Under the pieces are notes generated by a model, which did not search any database, was not told the origin of the DNA, and was given only the letters and a program-made list of their open reading frames with translations. Of a stretch of DNA of 64,000 nt, positions 53,313-62,142 are shown in pieces. The stretch is taken from assembly GCA_963757335.1 (NCBI GenBank), contig CAVWRJ010000024.1, positions 558,001 through 622,000 of the forward strand, in the 5' to 3' direction. The number at the start of each line of letters is the position of its first letter. Position 1 is the stretch's first letter. Source of the DNA: DASQPA01 sp963757335. GTDB taxonomy: Bacteria; Acidobacteriota; Thermoanaerobaculia; Multivoradales; UBA5704. A program made the translations under genes and the position numbers.

Positions 53313-53717
53313 TTACCCGATGTGGACCAGCACCTCGCGCGGGCCGTGGCGCCGCCGGTGCTCCCAGACGAAGATCCCCTGCCAGGTGCCGAGCCCGAGC
53401 TCGCCGTCGAGGATCGGGATGGCGAGCGAGGTGGCGGTCAAGAAGGACTTGATGTGGGCCGGCATGTCGTCCGGCCCCTCGCTGGTGTGGGTGTAGAGGG
53501 GGTCGCCCTCCGGCACCAGGCGGTCGAGCCAGGCTTCGAGATCGCGCCGGGCCGAGGGATCGGCGTTCTCCTGGATCGTCAGGCTGGCCGAGGTGTGGCG
53601 GATGAAGAGCGTGCAGAGCCCCTCGGACATCCCGCTCTGGGCGACCACCGCCGCCACCTCGCGGGTGATGTCGTGGAGCCCCTGGCCGCTGGCGGGAATG
53701 GAGAGCTTCTTGACCAT
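53313..53717 (-). CDS. YjbQ-family secondary thiamine-phosphate synthase enzyme
   Basis: The 134-residue protein matches UPF0047: GLHDITREVAAVVAQSG, then TLFIRHTSASLTIQENADPS and LTATSLAIPILDGELGLGTW with the closing FVWEHRR. Family members show weak thiamine-phosphate synthase activity; the natural role is unsettled. Confidence 0.9.
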   Translation of the reverse strand: MVKKLSIPASGQGLHDITREVAAVVAQSGMSEGLCTLFIRHTSASLTIQENADPSARRDLEAWLDRLVPEGDPLYTHTSEGPDDMPAHIKSFLTATSLAIPILDGELGLGTWQGIFVWEHRRRHGPREVLVHIG

Positions 53718-53774
53718 CCTCGAACTCTAGCAGGGTCGGTCGGGCCACGCAGACGGTTCGGTTGTCGCCGAGGC

Positions 53775-55184
53775 TTACCGCTGCGGCGGCACCGACAGCT
53801 CGGTCGCGCTCTGGATGCCCGCGGTCATTGGAGGGATGGGAGGGATGGCCGGGATGGACGGGATGGCCGGGATGGAGGGCAGGATGCCGAGCTGGGTGTA
53901 GATCGGCCGCACCTCCGCGCGGAGGCCGGGCAGCCGCCGCGCGAACCAGAGGGCCCCGAGGAGGCAGCCGATGCCGCTCGCCACGATCGTCACCGGCGCC
54001 CCGACACGGTGCGCCAGCGCTCCGGCCAGGAGGCTGCCGAAAGGGGCGGTGCCCATGAACGCCATGGTGTAGAAGCTCATCACCCGGCCGCGCTTATCGT
54101 CGTCGACCAGGGTCTGGAGGAGGGTGTTGCTGGCCGCCATCTGCACCATGAACCCCAAGCCGGCGACGAGGAGCAGGAGGAGCGAGAGCCAGAGATGGCG
54201 CGAGAGGCCGAAGCCGATGAGCCCGGCCCCGAAGAGGAGGGTGGCGATGGGGATGATCCGGCCGAGGCCGAGGACCGACGAGCGGGAGGCGAGGTAGACC
54301 GCGCCCAGGAGCGCTCCCACCCCCGTCGCCGCCATGAGGAAGCCCAGGGTGTGGGGGCCGCCGTGCAGCACCGTCGAGGCGACGATCGGCATGAGGACCG
54401 TGTAGGGCATCCCCACGAGGGAGACCAGGGCGAGGAGGACGAGGATGCTCGCGATGGGCGCCGAGGAGGCGACGTAGGACCACCCCGCCTGGAGCTCGGG
54501 GAGGATCGGTGCCCCGGCCGGGGCCTGGCGCTCGCGGCGCGGGAGCCGCATCAAGAGGAGCGAGGCGATGACCGCGAGATAGCTGACGGCGTCGAAGAGG
54601 AAGCACCAGCCCTCGCCGACCGCCGCGATCAAGACGCCGCCGATCGACGGCCCGAGGAGCCGGGCGGCGTTGACCATCGAGGAGTTGAGGGCGATGGCGT
54701 TGGGGAGGTCGGCCCGCGACTCGACCATCTCGACGACGAAGGCCTGCCGCGCCGGCATGTCGAAGGCGTTGATCACCCCCTGGAAGAGCGAGAGGGCGAG
54801 GATGTGCCAGATGTTGATGACGCCGGTGAGGGCGAGGGCGGCGAGGGCCGCCGACTGCACCATGGCGAGCACCTGGGTGGCGATCAGCAGGCGGTGGCGA
54901 TCCCAGCGGTCGACCAGCACCCCGGCGACCGGCGCCAGGAGGAAGGAGGGGATCTGCCCGGCGAAGCCCACGAGCCCGAGGAGGAGCGCCGAGCCGGTCA
55001 GCCGGTAGATCAGCCAGGAGGTGGCGATCCGGGTCATCCAGGTGCCGACCAAGGAGACGCTCTGGCCGCTGAAGAACAGCCGATAGTTGCGGTGGCGCAG
55101 CGCCCGCACGAGGAAGGCCGGCCCGGAGGCCGAGGCGGCAGGGGAGGGGGTGGCGTCGTCGGGCATCCTCCCCCTGGAGTGCAA
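53775..55184 (-). CDS. MFS transporter (EntS-like)
   Basis: The 469-residue protein has about 12 membrane segments. The first segment area (NYRLFFSGQSVSLVGTWMTR) and the loop APVAGVLVDRWDRHRLLIAT are typical of the MFS_3/EntS group that exports siderophores or drugs. It ends in a hydrophilic tail with the in-frame minisatellite PSIPAIPSIPAIPPIPP, encoded by 9-bp repeats (about 53826-53885). The cargo is unknown. Confidence 0.85.
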   Translation of the reverse strand: MHSRGRMPDDATPSPAASASGPAFLVRALRHRNYRLFFSGQSVSLVGTWMTRIATSWLIYRLTGSALLLGLVGFAGQIPSFLLAPVAGVLVDRWDRHRLLIATQVLAMVQSAALAALALTGVINIWHILALSLFQGVINAFDMPARQAFVVEMVESRADLPNAIALNSSMVNAARLLGPSIGGVLIAAVGEGWCFLFDAVSYLAVIASLLLMRLPRRERQAPAGAPILPELQAGWSYVASSAPIASILVLLALVSLVGMPYTVLMPIVASTVLHGGPHTLGFLMAATGVGALLGAVYLASRSSVLGLGRIIPIATLLFGAGLIGFGLSRHLWLSLLLLLVAGLGFMVQMAASNTLLQTLVDDDKRGRVMSFYTMAFMGTAPFGSLLAGALAHRVGAPVTIVASGIGCLLGALWFARRLPGLRAEVRPIYTQLGILPSIPAIPSIPAIPPIPPMTAGIQSATELSVPPQR

Positions 55185-55272
55185 GACGCATGCTGGCGCG
55201 GCCGTCGGGGAGACACAAACCTCCGGGGTCCGGGGGGCTTGACCCTCGTCGAACTCTAGCCGGGTGGTCTCC

Positions 55273-58200
55273 TCAGGCGAGCGGCGGCGCTCCCGACCGT
55301 GCCAGGTCGGCTGGCGACCGGTGGGTCTCGAGCTTGCCGCATTCCTCGTGGACCTTGGCCAGCTCGGCGAGGAGGAACTTCCTTTCCCCGAGGCCGGCGA
55401 CGCCGGCGAGCGACTCCTGGCTGAACGGGCAGGGTGCGTTCCTGAACCAGCACTGCCCGGGAGTCTTGCCTGGACGGCGTGGGTGCAACTCCATCTGGGC
55501 CGGATCTCGCGGCGAGGTGACGGTCGAGGGCTCGACGGCGTCTAAACCCTGTACCCCCCAGGCGGCCTGCCACTCCCCGTGACCCTTCTCCAAAGCGTCG
55601 TGGTAGAAGGTCGCGATCGTCGACGCACAGCCGTGGGCGATGCTCTGGGCCTGCTTCCGGCGCCTGAAGCCCAGCATGGGATGGAAACCGAAGGTGTTGC
55701 ACAGCCAGCGCGGCCGGACGGCGATGACATGGAGATCGAGCGGCGTCCAGGCCGTGGGCGCTCTCGTCCTCCCCTGGCTGAGGTAGATCTCCCGCAGATC
55801 CCGCTGCAATCCCGCGTAGGCGTCGATCTTCCGGTTGTAGCCGAAGGTCCTGGCACGCTTCTGGAGACGGAGAAAGTTGCGGCTGAACTTTTCCGCCTTG
55901 TCGTCGTCCAGGCAGGTCTTGTCCACTTCCAGAGAGGCGGTGAAGAGCAGGTGAGGGACCTCCCTGCCGGCGACCTGGGGCCGCCGGGCGACGGCGGGGC
56001 GGTCGCCCCGCGAGGCCTGGTCCAGGAACCGCGCCACGGCGTCGAGCGGCAGGTTGTCGATGATGCCGCCGTCGACGTACTGGTCGGTCTCGGTGGCGTG
56101 GCGGAGCATCTCCCACTGCTGCCGGGGCCTGAAGACGGCGGGGAAGGCGCTGCTCGCGAGCAGGCCGTAGAGGAGAGACGCCTGGTCCCGGGTCTTCGGC
56201 TCGCCCAGGATCTCGAGCTCGCCGCGGGTCAGGTTGGTGGCGGTGGCGAGGAACTGGATGCCGTGCTCGGCGAAGGCCGAGAAGAGGGCGTTGCCGGGCT
56301 CTCGGTGGAGGCCGCGGATGACCTCCTCCCGGATGAGGAGGGCGAGCGGCTCGGCGCCCAGGACCTCCTGGCCGACGCCGCCGCGGTCGAAGAATTCCTG
56401 GAGCGCCGCCTGGAGAAGGCCTTTGAGCTCGCCGAAGTCCTGCGCCCGGGCCGCCTTGACCAGCTCGGACAGCTGCATGGGGCTCAGGTAGAAGAGCCGT
56501 TCGAGGCCGGCGACCACCCGCCGGCCGCGCGCCCCGAACCGCACCCCGGCATCGAGGTCGTAGCGCCGCAGGACGAGATCGAGGTCGCGGGCCGAGAAGT
56601 TCGCATCGGCGGCGCGGAGGGTCAGGCCGCGGACGAAATCCGCCAGCCGGTCGGTCATCACCAGCTGATCGATGCCGAGGAAGGTCGCCGACAGATCGGC
56701 GATGGGGATCTGCCGCTTCTTCGTCTCCTCGGTGAACACCTGAGCGATCATGGCGGCGAGGATCGACCCCACCGACGAGCCGGCCACCAGGTCGGGCATC
56801 AGGCCGAGCTCGTTGAGGCCGTTCATCACCCCCATGTGGAAGACGCCGCGGAACACCCCGCCGCCGAAGAGGAAGTTGACCAGCGGGCGCTCCCGGCCCG
56901 CGAGGGGAGCGCGGTAGACGGGCCAGCCGGTGAGCTCGATCGGCGGCAGAGACTTGGAGGGAGACGAGGGCACCGGCAGGGTGGGTCCCCCCTGGCGCGG
57001 CCACTCGGGCCAGTCCTGCCGCTCGGGGCGGACGACGAGCCGCCGGGCGGCGGCCGGATCGTCTCCACCCGGGACCCGATGGAGGGTGCAGCGGGCGCAG
57101 ATCTCGGGGAGGCCCGGGGCGTCCTCTCCGGAGCCGGCGAGGAGCCCCGCCTGCGCTTCTCCCAGTTGGAGCTGGAGGGCCGTCCAGCAGGGGACGGATT
57201 CCTCCCCGATCTCCGGCCTGGCGGTGATTGCGGCAGTGCTGGCGGCAGTGCTGGCGGAAATGCTGGCGGCAGTGCTGGCGATCGCATGCGGGATCATCGC
57301 CTCGAGCGCCGCCCGGCAGCCGTCGGCGACCGCTTCCTCGATCAGTCCGTGCAGGTCGACCTGTTTCTGCCCGGAGAGCGCCTGGCGGTTGATGTCGACC
57401 GGCCGCTCGACGCCGATCGGGAGGACCCGGGCCCGCACGTAGGTGCGGTCGCCGATCGTCACCCGCGCCTGCTCTGGGTCCTCCGGCAGGGCCCGGGAGT
57501 AGAGGTCGGTGTAGCGTTGCTCCATGGTGGCGTCGCGGAAACGCTGGAGCTCGAAGGCACGCTTGGCGACCTCCAGGATGCCCGTGTAGCGGGCCTTCTC
57601 GCCAGTATTCGCCAGGTCCGAGACGGTGTAGATGTCGACGATCGAGGACCCGGCGAGGACGCCGTGTGGGTCCGGATCGTCCCGGAGGAGACCGATCAGG
57701 GCTCCGATCGGCTCGTTCGAGACGTTCAACCCGTCGATGAAGATCTTCTCGGTCTTCTCGTCGGGCCGGAACTCCCGCGAAGCGATCTTGACCGCCGGGA
57801 AGACCGGGACGATGGCGGTGGCGGCGAGGAGCGCGTCCACCACGGCGACGTCCGAGGGCAGGACCATGAGCTCTCCGGAAGCGATGTCGGCGGCGATCGG
57901 AGCGACCGTGATCCGGGGCTCCCGGCCCTGGTACCAGGCGAGGGTCTTCGTGGGGTTTTCGGCCGTGGCCGCCTCGTGCGCCTGGGCGAGGGCCTGCTCC
58001 AGAACCCGGGCGATGTCGGTCTCGCCGTAGTAATGGACGTCGAAGCAGCGGATGAGCTGCTCTTTGATGATGTAGGAGTTGCCGACCCCGTCGGAGATCC
58101 CGTAGTGATCGAGGATACGGCCGAGCATCTTGCGGCCGAGCTGACTGCGCTTGACGGTCGGAGGCTTGAGGAGAGTCCAGAGCAGGGCGAGCCCCGCCAC

Positions 58201-59019
58201 GGGGGGGACGAACCCGATCCACACCACGGCGAAGACGAGGATGTAGAAGAGGTCCCGGAGCCGGCGCAGGAAGAGCCGGAGCGTCCGCATGCCACCGATC
58301 AGGTTCGCCGCCCGGCCTCCGGCGCCGTTTCCCTTCGGTGCCCCGACGAGGGCCGCCCAGACGAGAACGCCGACGGTGGCGCCCAGGGAGGCGAGGTAGC
58401 GCAGACCGGTGAACCAGATGGAGACGAGGGGCCAGAGCTTCGCCCACAGGCGCGACGCCCGGGAGACCCGCTCGGGAGCGGCCATCAGGTGCAGGACCCG
58501 GTTGACGAGGAGGGTGATCGCCTTGACCGGGAGCCGGACCTCGAACACCTGATTCATCAGCCGGATGAGGCCGGCACGGGCCTGGTTGGCGTCGTTCCTC
58601 CCCTGGCGCTCGCGGTCGAAGTGGATGGGGAGCTGGACAGGATCGAGCGGCCGGGTGGCGTTGATCTCGAAGGTATCGGGGAGGATCGAGCGCAGCAGCT
58701 CGCCGGGCACCTCCTCGAAGGAGGTGAGGAACTTGCGGAAGGTGTCGACCTGGACGTCCCGCCGTGCCCCCGCGGGGAGCTCCTGACCGGCCTGGAGGAT
58801 CTCGGCGAGCGCCGCGGCGTTGATCGCTCCGGCGGAGATGCCGGCCACGTAGTCGGGGGCGGCAGAGCGGGAGACCAGGAGCGCATGGGCGACGCCGAGC
58901 TGCATGGCGGTATCGAAGCCGCCGCCGGCGAAGGCGAAGGCCCGGGCTCGACGGCTCGGGGGTGGGACGGGGGCGTTGGCGGGGGCGTCGGCGGGAACGG
59001 CAGGCTCTTCCATCGGCAT
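55273..59019 (-). CDS. Tandem-patatin phospholipase, 1248 residues
   Basis: Two patatin-like domains are present. The first has the oxyanion loop FAGGGFD, the nucleophile GISAG (S62) and the acid in IFIDGLN (D429, DGL in place of DGG). The second has LFGGGVFRGVFHMGV, AGSSVGS (S749) and YVDGGIIDNLP (D983). Between about 175 and 270 lie hydrophobic stretches that may dip into the membrane, and near residue 610 is an Ala/Ser/Thr minisatellite. Patatins free fatty acids from membrane lipids. Two apparently complete Ser-Asp dyads in one chain are uncommon. The physiological role is unknown. Confidence 0.85.
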   Translation of the reverse strand: MPMEEPAVPADAPANAPVPPPSRRARAFAFAGGGFDTAMQLGVAHALLVSRSAAPDYVAGISAGAINAAALAEILQAGQELPAGARRDVQVDTFRKFLTSFEEVPGELLRSILPDTFEINATRPLDPVQLPIHFDRERQGRNDANQARAGLIRLMNQVFEVRLPVKAITLLVNRVLHLMAAPERVSRASRLWAKLWPLVSIWFTGLRYLASLGATVGVLVWAALVGAPKGNGAGGRAANLIGGMRTLRLFLRRLRDLFYILVFAVVWIGFVPPVAGLALLWTLLKPPTVKRSQLGRKMLGRILDHYGISDGVGNSYIIKEQLIRCFDVHYYGETDIARVLEQALAQAHEAATAENPTKTLAWYQGREPRITVAPIAADIASGELMVLPSDVAVVDALLAATAIVPVFPAVKIASREFRPDEKTEKIFIDGLNVSNEPIGALIGLLRDDPDPHGVLAGSSIVDIYTVSDLANTGEKARYTGILEVAKRAFELQRFRDATMEQRYTDLYSRALPEDPEQARVTIGDRTYVRARVLPIGVERPVDINRQALSGQKQVDLHGLIEEAVADGCRAALEAMIPHAIASTAASISASTAASTAAITARPEIGEESVPCWTALQLQLGEAQAGLLAGSGEDAPGLPEICARCTLHRVPGGDDPAAARRLVVRPERQDWPEWPRQGGPTLPVPSSPSKSLPPIELTGWPVYRAPLAGRERPLVNFLFGGGVFRGVFHMGVMNGLNELGLMPDLVAGSSVGSILAAMIAQVFTEETKKRQIPIADLSATFLGIDQLVMTDRLADFVRGLTLRAADANFSARDLDLVLRRYDLDAGVRFGARGRRVVAGLERLFYLSPMQLSELVKAARAQDFGELKGLLQAALQEFFDRGGVGQEVLGAEPLALLIREEVIRGLHREPGNALFSAFAEHGIQFLATATNLTRGELEILGEPKTRDQASLLYGLLASSAFPAVFRPRQQWEMLRHATETDQYVDGGIIDNLPLDAVARFLDQASRGDRPAVARRPQVAGREVPHLLFTASLEVDKTCLDDDKAEKFSRNFLRLQKRARTFGYNRKIDAYAGLQRDLREIYLSQGRTRAPTAWTPLDLHVIAVRPRWLCNTFGFHPMLGFRRRKQAQSIAHGCASTIATFYHDALEKGHGEWQAAWGVQGLDAVEPSTVTSPRDPAQMELHPRRPGKTPGQCWFRNAPCPFSQESLAGVAGLGERKFLLAELAKVHEECGKLETHRSPADLARSGAPPLA

Positions 59020-59094
59020 CTCCAGTCAGGAGCTGCCGGGCAGCAGACATCTCCCTGAGCTAAAGACGGACCGAGCGGTAATTTTCCCTCATCC

Positions 59095-59835
59095 TCAAAC
59101 GTGGAGCACCTTAGCAGCCCCCGCCGCCTCCGCCGGCCCCACTTCCAGCACCCACGGCCCCGGCCGGGTGGGTGCCGCGAGCGCCTTTTTCAACACCCGG
59201 AGGAACCGGGCTCGCGGCCAGTCGACGGCGCCGAAGCGGGCGAGGTGGTCGGTGTAGCTCTGGCAGTCGACGAGCGCGAAATCCCACCGCTTCAGGTTCC
59301 CGAGGAGGGTGGCGAAGGCGACCTTCGAGGCGTCGGGGACGTCGGCGTACATCGACTCGCCGAAGAAGACCGCCCCCAGCGAGATGCCGTAGAGCCCGCC
59401 CACCAGCCGGCCGTCCTGCCAGGCCTCGATCGAGTGGGCGAGGCCCTGGCGATGGAGCTCGGTGTAGCCGGCGAGCATGGCGGGGGTGATCCAGGTGCCG
59501 TCCTGGCCCGGACGGTAGGCGGTGGCGCAGCCTTCCATCACCTGCCGGAAAGCGGTGTCGGCCCGCACCTCGAAGGTCTTCCGGCGCATCGTTTTGAGGA
59601 GAGAGCGGTGGAGCTGCGCCTCTCCGGGGACGAGCACGAAGCGCGGGTCGGGGCAGAACCAGAGGAGGGGATAGCCCTCGTGCGGCCAGGGGAAGATCCC
59701 CTGGCTGTAGGCGGTCAGCAGGGTCTCGGCGTCGGGCTGGCCGCCGATCGCCAAGACCCCCTCCTCGTTGGCCGCGGTGGGGGGCGGGAAGACGACGCGG
59801 CGGCCGCGGATGCCGAAACGGGAACGCAGGCCCAT
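59095..59835 (-). CDS. aat: Leucyl/phenylalanyl-tRNA-protein transferase
   Basis: The 246-residue product has the Aat hallmarks: LLTAYSQGIFPW, LLWFCPDPRFVL, GTWITPAMLAGYTELHRQGL then AHSIEAW, LYGISLGAVFFGESM and DCQSYTDHLARFGA. It adds Leu or Phe from tRNA to N-terminal Arg or Lys, marking proteins for ClpAP. It starts 8 bp after the alcohol dehydrogenase gene. Confidence 0.95.
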   Translation of the reverse strand: MGLRSRFGIRGRRVVFPPPTAANEEGVLAIGGQPDAETLLTAYSQGIFPWPHEGYPLLWFCPDPRFVLVPGEAQLHRSLLKTMRRKTFEVRADTAFRQVMEGCATAYRPGQDGTWITPAMLAGYTELHRQGLAHSIEAWQDGRLVGGLYGISLGAVFFGESMYADVPDASKVAFATLLGNLKRWDFALVDCQSYTDHLARFGAVDWPRARFLRVLKKALAAPTRPGPWVLEVGPAEAAGAAKVLHV

Positions 59836-59843
59836 GGCGCCAG

Positions 59844-60842
59844 CTACTCCACGACCAGCACGGCGGCACCCCGCACCCGGCCGCCGCGCAGAGCGGCCAG
59901 GGCCTCGTTGGCCTGGGCCAGGGGGAAGGGGTCGACCTGAGTCTTTATGGGGACCTGGGGGGCGAGAGTGAGGAACTCCAGGGCGTCCTTGCGGGTGAGG
60001 TTGGCCACCGAGCGGAGGGTGCGTTCGCCCCAGAGCAGCTCGTAGGGGAAGGAGGGGATGGCGCTCATGTGGATGCCGCCGCAGACGACAGTCCCCCCCT
60101 TGACCACGGCGCGGAGCGCGGTGGGGACGAGATCGCCCACCGGGGCGAAGAGGAGGGCGGCGTCGAGCGGCTCGGGGGGAGGCTCGTCGGAGCCGCCGCT
60201 CCACTCCGCCCCCAGCTCGAGGGCGAAACGCTGGGCCGCGGTGTCGCCGGGCCGGGTGAAGGCGTAGACCTTCCGTCCCTCGTGGCGGGCGATCTGGATC
60301 AGGATGTGGGCGGCGGCGCCGAAGCCGTAGAAGCCGAGGCGCTCGGTGTCGGCGACCGCCTGGGTGGCGAGGCGCAGGGTACGGTAGCCGATCAGGCCGG
60401 CGCAGAGGAGGGGGGCGGCCTGAAGGTCCGGGTAGCCCTCAGGGATGGGAAAAGCGAAGCGGGCCTCCGCCACCGCGGCCTCGGCGAAGCCGCCGTCGAT
60501 CTGATAGCCGGTGAAGAGGGCGCGGTCGCAGAGGTTCTCGCGGCCGTCCCGGCAGTAGCGGCAGACGCCGCAGGTCCAGCCGAGCCAGGGCACCCCGGCC
60601 CGCTCGCCGACCTGGAAGCGCTCGACCCCGGCGCCCAGGGCGGTCACCGTGCCGACGATCTGATGTCCGGGGATGAGAGGGAGCTTGGGCCGGTCGAGCT
60701 CGCCGTCCAGGATGTGCAGGTCGGTGCGGCAGACGCCGCAGGCGTGCACGTCGAGCAGGATCTGCCCCGGCCCGGGGAGGGGATCGGGCAGCTCGCGTTG
60801 GCGGAGGGGCTCGCCCGGCCGTTCGAGAACCATCGCCTTCAT
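59844..60842 (-). CDS. Zinc-dependent alcohol dehydrogenase (AdhP-like)
   Basis: The 332-residue protein has the catalytic zinc cysteine in HACGVCRTDLHI, the GHQIVGTV motif, four structural-zinc cysteines in CGVCRYCRDGRENLC, and LGFYGFGAAAHILIQIARHE for NAD(P). It oxidises primary alcohols or reduces aldehydes; substrate unknown. It heads a short operon with aat. Confidence 0.9.
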   Translation of the reverse strand: MKAMVLERPGEPLRQRELPDPLPGPGQILLDVHACGVCRTDLHILDGELDRPKLPLIPGHQIVGTVTALGAGVERFQVGERAGVPWLGWTCGVCRYCRDGRENLCDRALFTGYQIDGGFAEAAVAEARFAFPIPEGYPDLQAAPLLCAGLIGYRTLRLATQAVADTERLGFYGFGAAAHILIQIARHEGRKVYAFTRPGDTAAQRFALELGAEWSGGSDEPPPEPLDAALLFAPVGDLVPTALRAVVKGGTVVCGGIHMSAIPSFPYELLWGERTLRSVANLTRKDALEFLTLAPQVPIKTQVDPFPLAQANEALAALRGGRVRGAAVLVVE

Positions 60843-60924
60843 GGCGAGAGCTTAACGCCTCAGCCCTGCCGCGTACTACAATTCGCCGACTCCCCAGCAC
60901 GGGCGGGGGGGAGGGAGGTGCGGT

Positions 60925-62142
60925 ATGGCGCGGAGCAGGGGAGAGTGCCGGTTTGGACAGAGGCGCGGGATTCGTGGCAGCGCCCTGGCGCTCGCCGGCT
61001 GGGCGGGATGGGCGGCATTGACGGCGCTCCTCACGGCGGCGCCGGCGGCCCATGCCGCTGAGACCTCCAATACTGCCAATACCGCGAACATCGGCGTCGA
61101 CAACACCGCGCTCGAGATCCCCGGCTCGCCGCAGGCGGGGCCGATCGGGACGAGCGGCCACTTCCTGCTCGCCGAGGGCTACCTGGTGGTCGTCCCCACC
61201 GGGCCGGCCGTGCTGCCGGCGGACGGCACCGCGATCGAGGTCCAGCAGTCGTTCACCAATACTTTCTCGCTCTCCGACTCGTTCCTCCCCCTGGTCGACA
61301 ACCCGAAGCGGGGCCGCCGCATCACCCCGGCGGAGATCGTCGCCGGGGCTCCCCGGAGCGCTCGGGGGCTCGACTATCTGGTGGACGGCGAGGTGGCGCG
61401 GACCGACCTCTCGGTGCGCCGCGGGATCGGGCACGGGATCGAGCTCTCCCTGGACCTCCCGGTCCTCCACGTGGGAGGGGGCTTCCTGGACGGCTTCATC
61501 GAGGGCTTTCACAAGGCCTTCTCGATCAAGCGGAGCGACCGCTTCTCGGCCGAGCGCGGCGGCTACCTGGTCTACCTGCACTCCGGGGACCGGACGGTGG
61601 TGCGCACTGTCGATCCCGGCTGGGCGCTCGGCGACCTCGTGCTGGGGGGAAAGCTGACGCTGCCGGCGCGGCCGGCGGGCTTCGATCTCGCCGCCGAGGG
61701 CCTCCTGAAGCTCCCCACCGGCGACCGCGGCCGCCTGTTCAGCTCCGGGAGCGCCGACGTCGGCGTGCAACTCCTCGGCTCGCGGCCCTTCACCCGCGCC
61801 CGGCTCTACTTCACCCTCTCCGGGGTGCGCGAGGGGAGCTGGCAGGAGCTGGGGGCGGCGGCCGCGACCGTCTTCACGGCGAGCGCCGCCTACGAGCACC
61901 GCTTCTTCCACCGCTCGGCGATCCTGATCGAGATGGCGGTCTCGGACAGCCCCTTGAAGGGCTTCCACAGCGCCCAACTCGCAGAGAAGACCTACATCGC
62001 GACCCTCGCCTGGAAACAGGCCCTGTCGCCCACCCGAAACGTCTACTTCTCCTTCAACGAAAATCTCTTCAACTTCGACGACACCCCGGACTTCGGGTTC
62101 TCCCTCGGGTTCGTGCAGCGGCTGGGGGCGAGCGGCAACTAG
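60925..62142 (+). CDS. DUF3187 outer-membrane protein
   Basis: The 405-residue protein has a signal peptide (ALALAGWAGWAALTALLTAA) and then beta-strand pattern typical of DUF3187: FLLAEGYLVVVPTGPA, IEVQQSFTNTFSL, VARTDLSVRRGIGHGIELSL and the closing GFSLGFVQRLGA. It is probably a beta-barrel of unknown function. A short SNTANTANIG minisatellite follows the signal peptide. It is convergent with the Mur ligase with a 4-bp overlap. Confidence 0.8.
   Translation: MARSRGECRFGQRRGIRGSALALAGWAGWAALTALLTAAPAAHAAETSNTANTANIGVDNTALEIPGSPQAGPIGTSGHFLLAEGYLVVVPTGPAVLPADGTAIEVQQSFTNTFSLSDSFLPLVDNPKRGRRITPAEIVAGAPRSARGLDYLVDGEVARTDLSVRRGIGHGIELSLDLPVLHVGGGFLDGFIEGFHKAFSIKRSDRFSAERGGYLVYLHSGDRTVVRTVDPGWALGDLVLGGKLTLPARPAGFDLAAEGLLKLPTGDRGRLFSSGSADVGVQLLGSRPFTRARLYFTLSGVREGSWQELGAAAATVFTASAAYEHRFFHRSAILIEMAVSDSPLKGFHSAQLAEKTYIATLAWKQALSPTRNVYFSFNENLFNFDDTPDFGFSLGFVQRLGASGN

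Noticed and set aside
55579..59058. Plus-strand ORF of 1159 codons opposite the patatin gene
   Set aside because: Composition (Glu, Gly, Val, Asp-rich) is that of a shadow frame; the minus strand has two clear patatin domains.
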